This document shows, piece by piece, positions 62,387 through 64,000 of a stretch of 64,000 bases of DNA. The notes under the pieces are model-generated. The model was given only the letters and a program-made list of their open reading frames with translations, was not told where the DNA came from and did no database searches. Numbering within the stretch: position 1 is the first letter of the stretch; every line of letters begins with the position of its first letter. The stretch comes from Cymbidium sinense (lineage: Eukaryota; Streptophyta; Magnoliopsida; Asparagales; Orchidaceae): assembly GCA_021442155.1 (NCBI GenBank), contig CM038215.1, positions 213,026,982 through 213,090,981 on the forward strand. The letters are read 5' to 3'. The translations under genes and the position numbers were made by a program.

Positions 62387-63400
62387 TCAACTCATGAGAA
62401 TCATGGACCAACATACCATGGATAATGTCGAGCATGTCTGTGGATTGATTCTTGAAATCAAGTTTACCTTATGAGAGAGCATGTAATATCGTGGGTTTTG
62501 ATGCAAAGATGAGAAAGTAATGTTTCTCAATAGGTGTGTAGTTTGCTTGAGGGATCGATGATAGCTGAGGTAGTAGAAAGAATTTTCCTTCCCTTCGTCA
62601 TTAGTTTGGGCCAAAAAAGTGCCAAGGGAGTCATCCAATGTAGTAGTGTAAAGGATAAGTGGCTTGCCCTGGATAGGGGTTGCTAGAACTGGCGGCTTCA
62701 TAAAATATTGTTTGATATCTTCGAAAGTATGCTGGCACTTGTCATCCCACTTGAACTTAGTATCCTTTTTTATAAGTGCTGAAAATGGCTTGCATCTTCT
62801 CGATAGATTAGAGATAAAGTGCCTTAGATATGCCAATCGCCCTTAGAACAATCTGAGTTGAGTTAGACTTTTAGGGGGTGGCATTTCTAAGATAGCCTTG
62901 ATCTCTGGTCTATTTCTATTCCTGTTATTGGACAACAAACTCAAGGAACTTCCTTGAAAGCTCAATACACGCATGATTCAAAACTACTCTCAAGTCAAAG
63001 AGATGGTCTCCCTTTTCTTTACTTTTGACAACTAGATCGTCGACATAGCATTCTACTTGAGGATGAATGAGTTCATCAAAAATTTGAGTCATGGCCTACT
63101 CATAAGTAGCACCAACATTTTTAAGGCCGAAGGGCATGACCTTATAATAATAGATTTTTGTTGGGGTTTGAAAAGTAGTATTTCTCTCATCTTCAAGGGC
63201 CATCTTAATTTGGTTGTAGCTAGATGACCCATCCATGAAGGATAATATTGCATGAGACGAGGAAATGTCCACCATTAACTCTGGTATAGGAAGTAGAAAT
63301 TCATCCTTAGGACATGCCTTATTTAACTCACTGAAATTGATGCATATGCAAATTTGGTCATTCTCTTCTTCTTGCTTGGGATGCATTGGCTAATCAGTAT
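62387..63400 (-). pseudogene. Element B reverse transcriptase and first RNase H, nearly intact but stopped
   Basis: 63,096-63,386 opens the RT: ICICINFSELNKACPKDEF, then LSFMDGSSSYNQIKMALED with the first catalytic Asp, then YKVMPFGLKNVGATYE. One TAG stop follows, where an Arg codon is expected. The frame then continues through QVECYVDDLVVKSKEKGDHL at about 63,000-63,060, with the YVDD pair intact. The thumb and RNase H (62,387-62,836) read AYLRHFISNLSRRCKPFSAL, KPLILYTTTLDDSLGTFLA and YYMLSHKVNLISRINP. The frame is lost just before the LTR of C. RT would copy element RNA into DNA. It is the best-preserved RT in the window. Confidence 0.88.
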
Positions 63401-64000
63401 TTTTCTTCCGATAAAAGCATCGATCGGTTCTTGACTTCAAAATGACCTTGTTGATTTCTAATGGGTCTAGAGCTTGATAGGGCTAGCATTAAGGTCTATT
63501 ATTGGTTATGGACTACTACATAAGATAATCAGCATCTCTTCATAGCTCCATGCAGTAGTCCTTAAACTCAATTGCTAACTAAATCATTGGTTTCTTCATC
63601 ATTCAATAGAGAACTGTGGGGTGTGATCTTCTATCCCGATGTTGATTTCTTTGAACTTGTCGATGGTTGAATTGATTTCTTCTTAAAATTATGGAGGTGC
63701 ATCTTTGATTTAAAGATCATCGGGATCATCTAAATAAACACCTCCTCCTCATAAGAGTTAGTGTGGTTTGAGAAGATCTTATCAGACTCGGTGATTTGTA
63801 ACAAGCGGTGATCATGTTAGACCTACCAATCTAGTCTAGTCTTGATTGTGCATCCCTTCCTTTGTTATCCCCGACTTCTCAATAGACCCTGTAAGGAATC
63901 AAACCATTCTTTGTAAGATTATGAACAAAAGGTGAGTACCAATCAAAAAGTAATTCCATTAAATCTTTACATGAATCTTTCTTAAGTTCTACATATGCTT
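63400..64000 (-). pseudogene. Element B protease-RT connector, decayed, runs off the window
   Basis: It follows the connector of C at about 47,800-48,420, for example GATTTAAAGATCATC near 63,708 and CAATCAAAAAGTAATTCC near 63,938. Several small gaps relative to C break every frame. Protease and gag of B are expected further right. Confidence 0.6.

Larger units (their letters stand above)
25872..64000 (-). mobile_element. Element B: Tat/Ogre-like Ty3/gypsy element split by element C
   Basis: The 3' LTR is 25,872-32,794, the 3' untranslated repeats 32,795-35,297, the integrase 35,307-36,310 and the second RNase H 36,525-37,006. The pol frame resumes at 62,387 with the first RNase H and RT, and runs to the window end. 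The pieces either side of element C are consecutive parts of one polyprotein in the same orientation, which is the evidence that they are one element. Gag, leader and 5' LTR should lie beyond 64,000. B sits inside the 5' LTR of A. Confidence 0.85.

Overview
This is plant nuclear DNA made almost wholly of long-LTR retrotransposons. The evidence is an interstitial array of the plant telomere heptamer TTTAGGG, strong AT-richness, and several decayed copies of a Ty3/gypsy polyprotein. The domain order PR-RT-RNase H-second (archaeal-type) RNase H-integrase, LTRs near 6.9 kb and one complete element of about 25.3 kb point to the Tat/Ogre branch. The species cannot be read from the sequence. No host gene, tRNA or rRNA was recognised.

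From left to right: 1-~4,430 is part of an LTR in the opposite orientation to everything else (element D); it carries the telomere-like array. 4,440-5,400 is an unassigned spacer with short CCATGTG-type repeats. 5,402-25,871 is element A, on the minus strand: a truncated 3' LTR, 3' untranslated repeats, integrase, second RNase H, RNase H/RT, protease, gag, a leader with primer-binding site, and a 5' LTR cut off at 25,871. 25,872 to beyond the window end is element B, also minus strand: a 3' LTR, 3' untranslated repeats, integrase and second RNase H at 35.3-37.0 kb, then RNase H/RT resuming at 62.4-63.4 kb. 37,051-62,337 is element C, complete from LTR to LTR, inserted in B between its two RNase H domains. 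The history read from this is A first, then B into the 5' LTR of A, then C into B.

In each element the minus-strand order would have been 5' LTR, primer-binding site, leader, gag, protease, RT, RNase H, second RNase H, integrase, 3' untranslated repeats, 3' LTR. All copies are broken by stops, frameshifts and deletions. A has lost key residues of protease and RT. C has lost its first RNase H and its integrase Glu. B keeps the RT YVDD box. A and B keep the second and third integrase acidic residues.

The most unusual structure is the 5' leader of C (53.1-55.3 kb). It is an array of about 22 direct repeats, each an imperfect hairpin with a near-constant 10-nt loop on stems that differ in sequence yet stay self-complementary. 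Two further dyads lie nearer the primer-binding site, and a lone hairpin of the same design sits at the matching place in element A.
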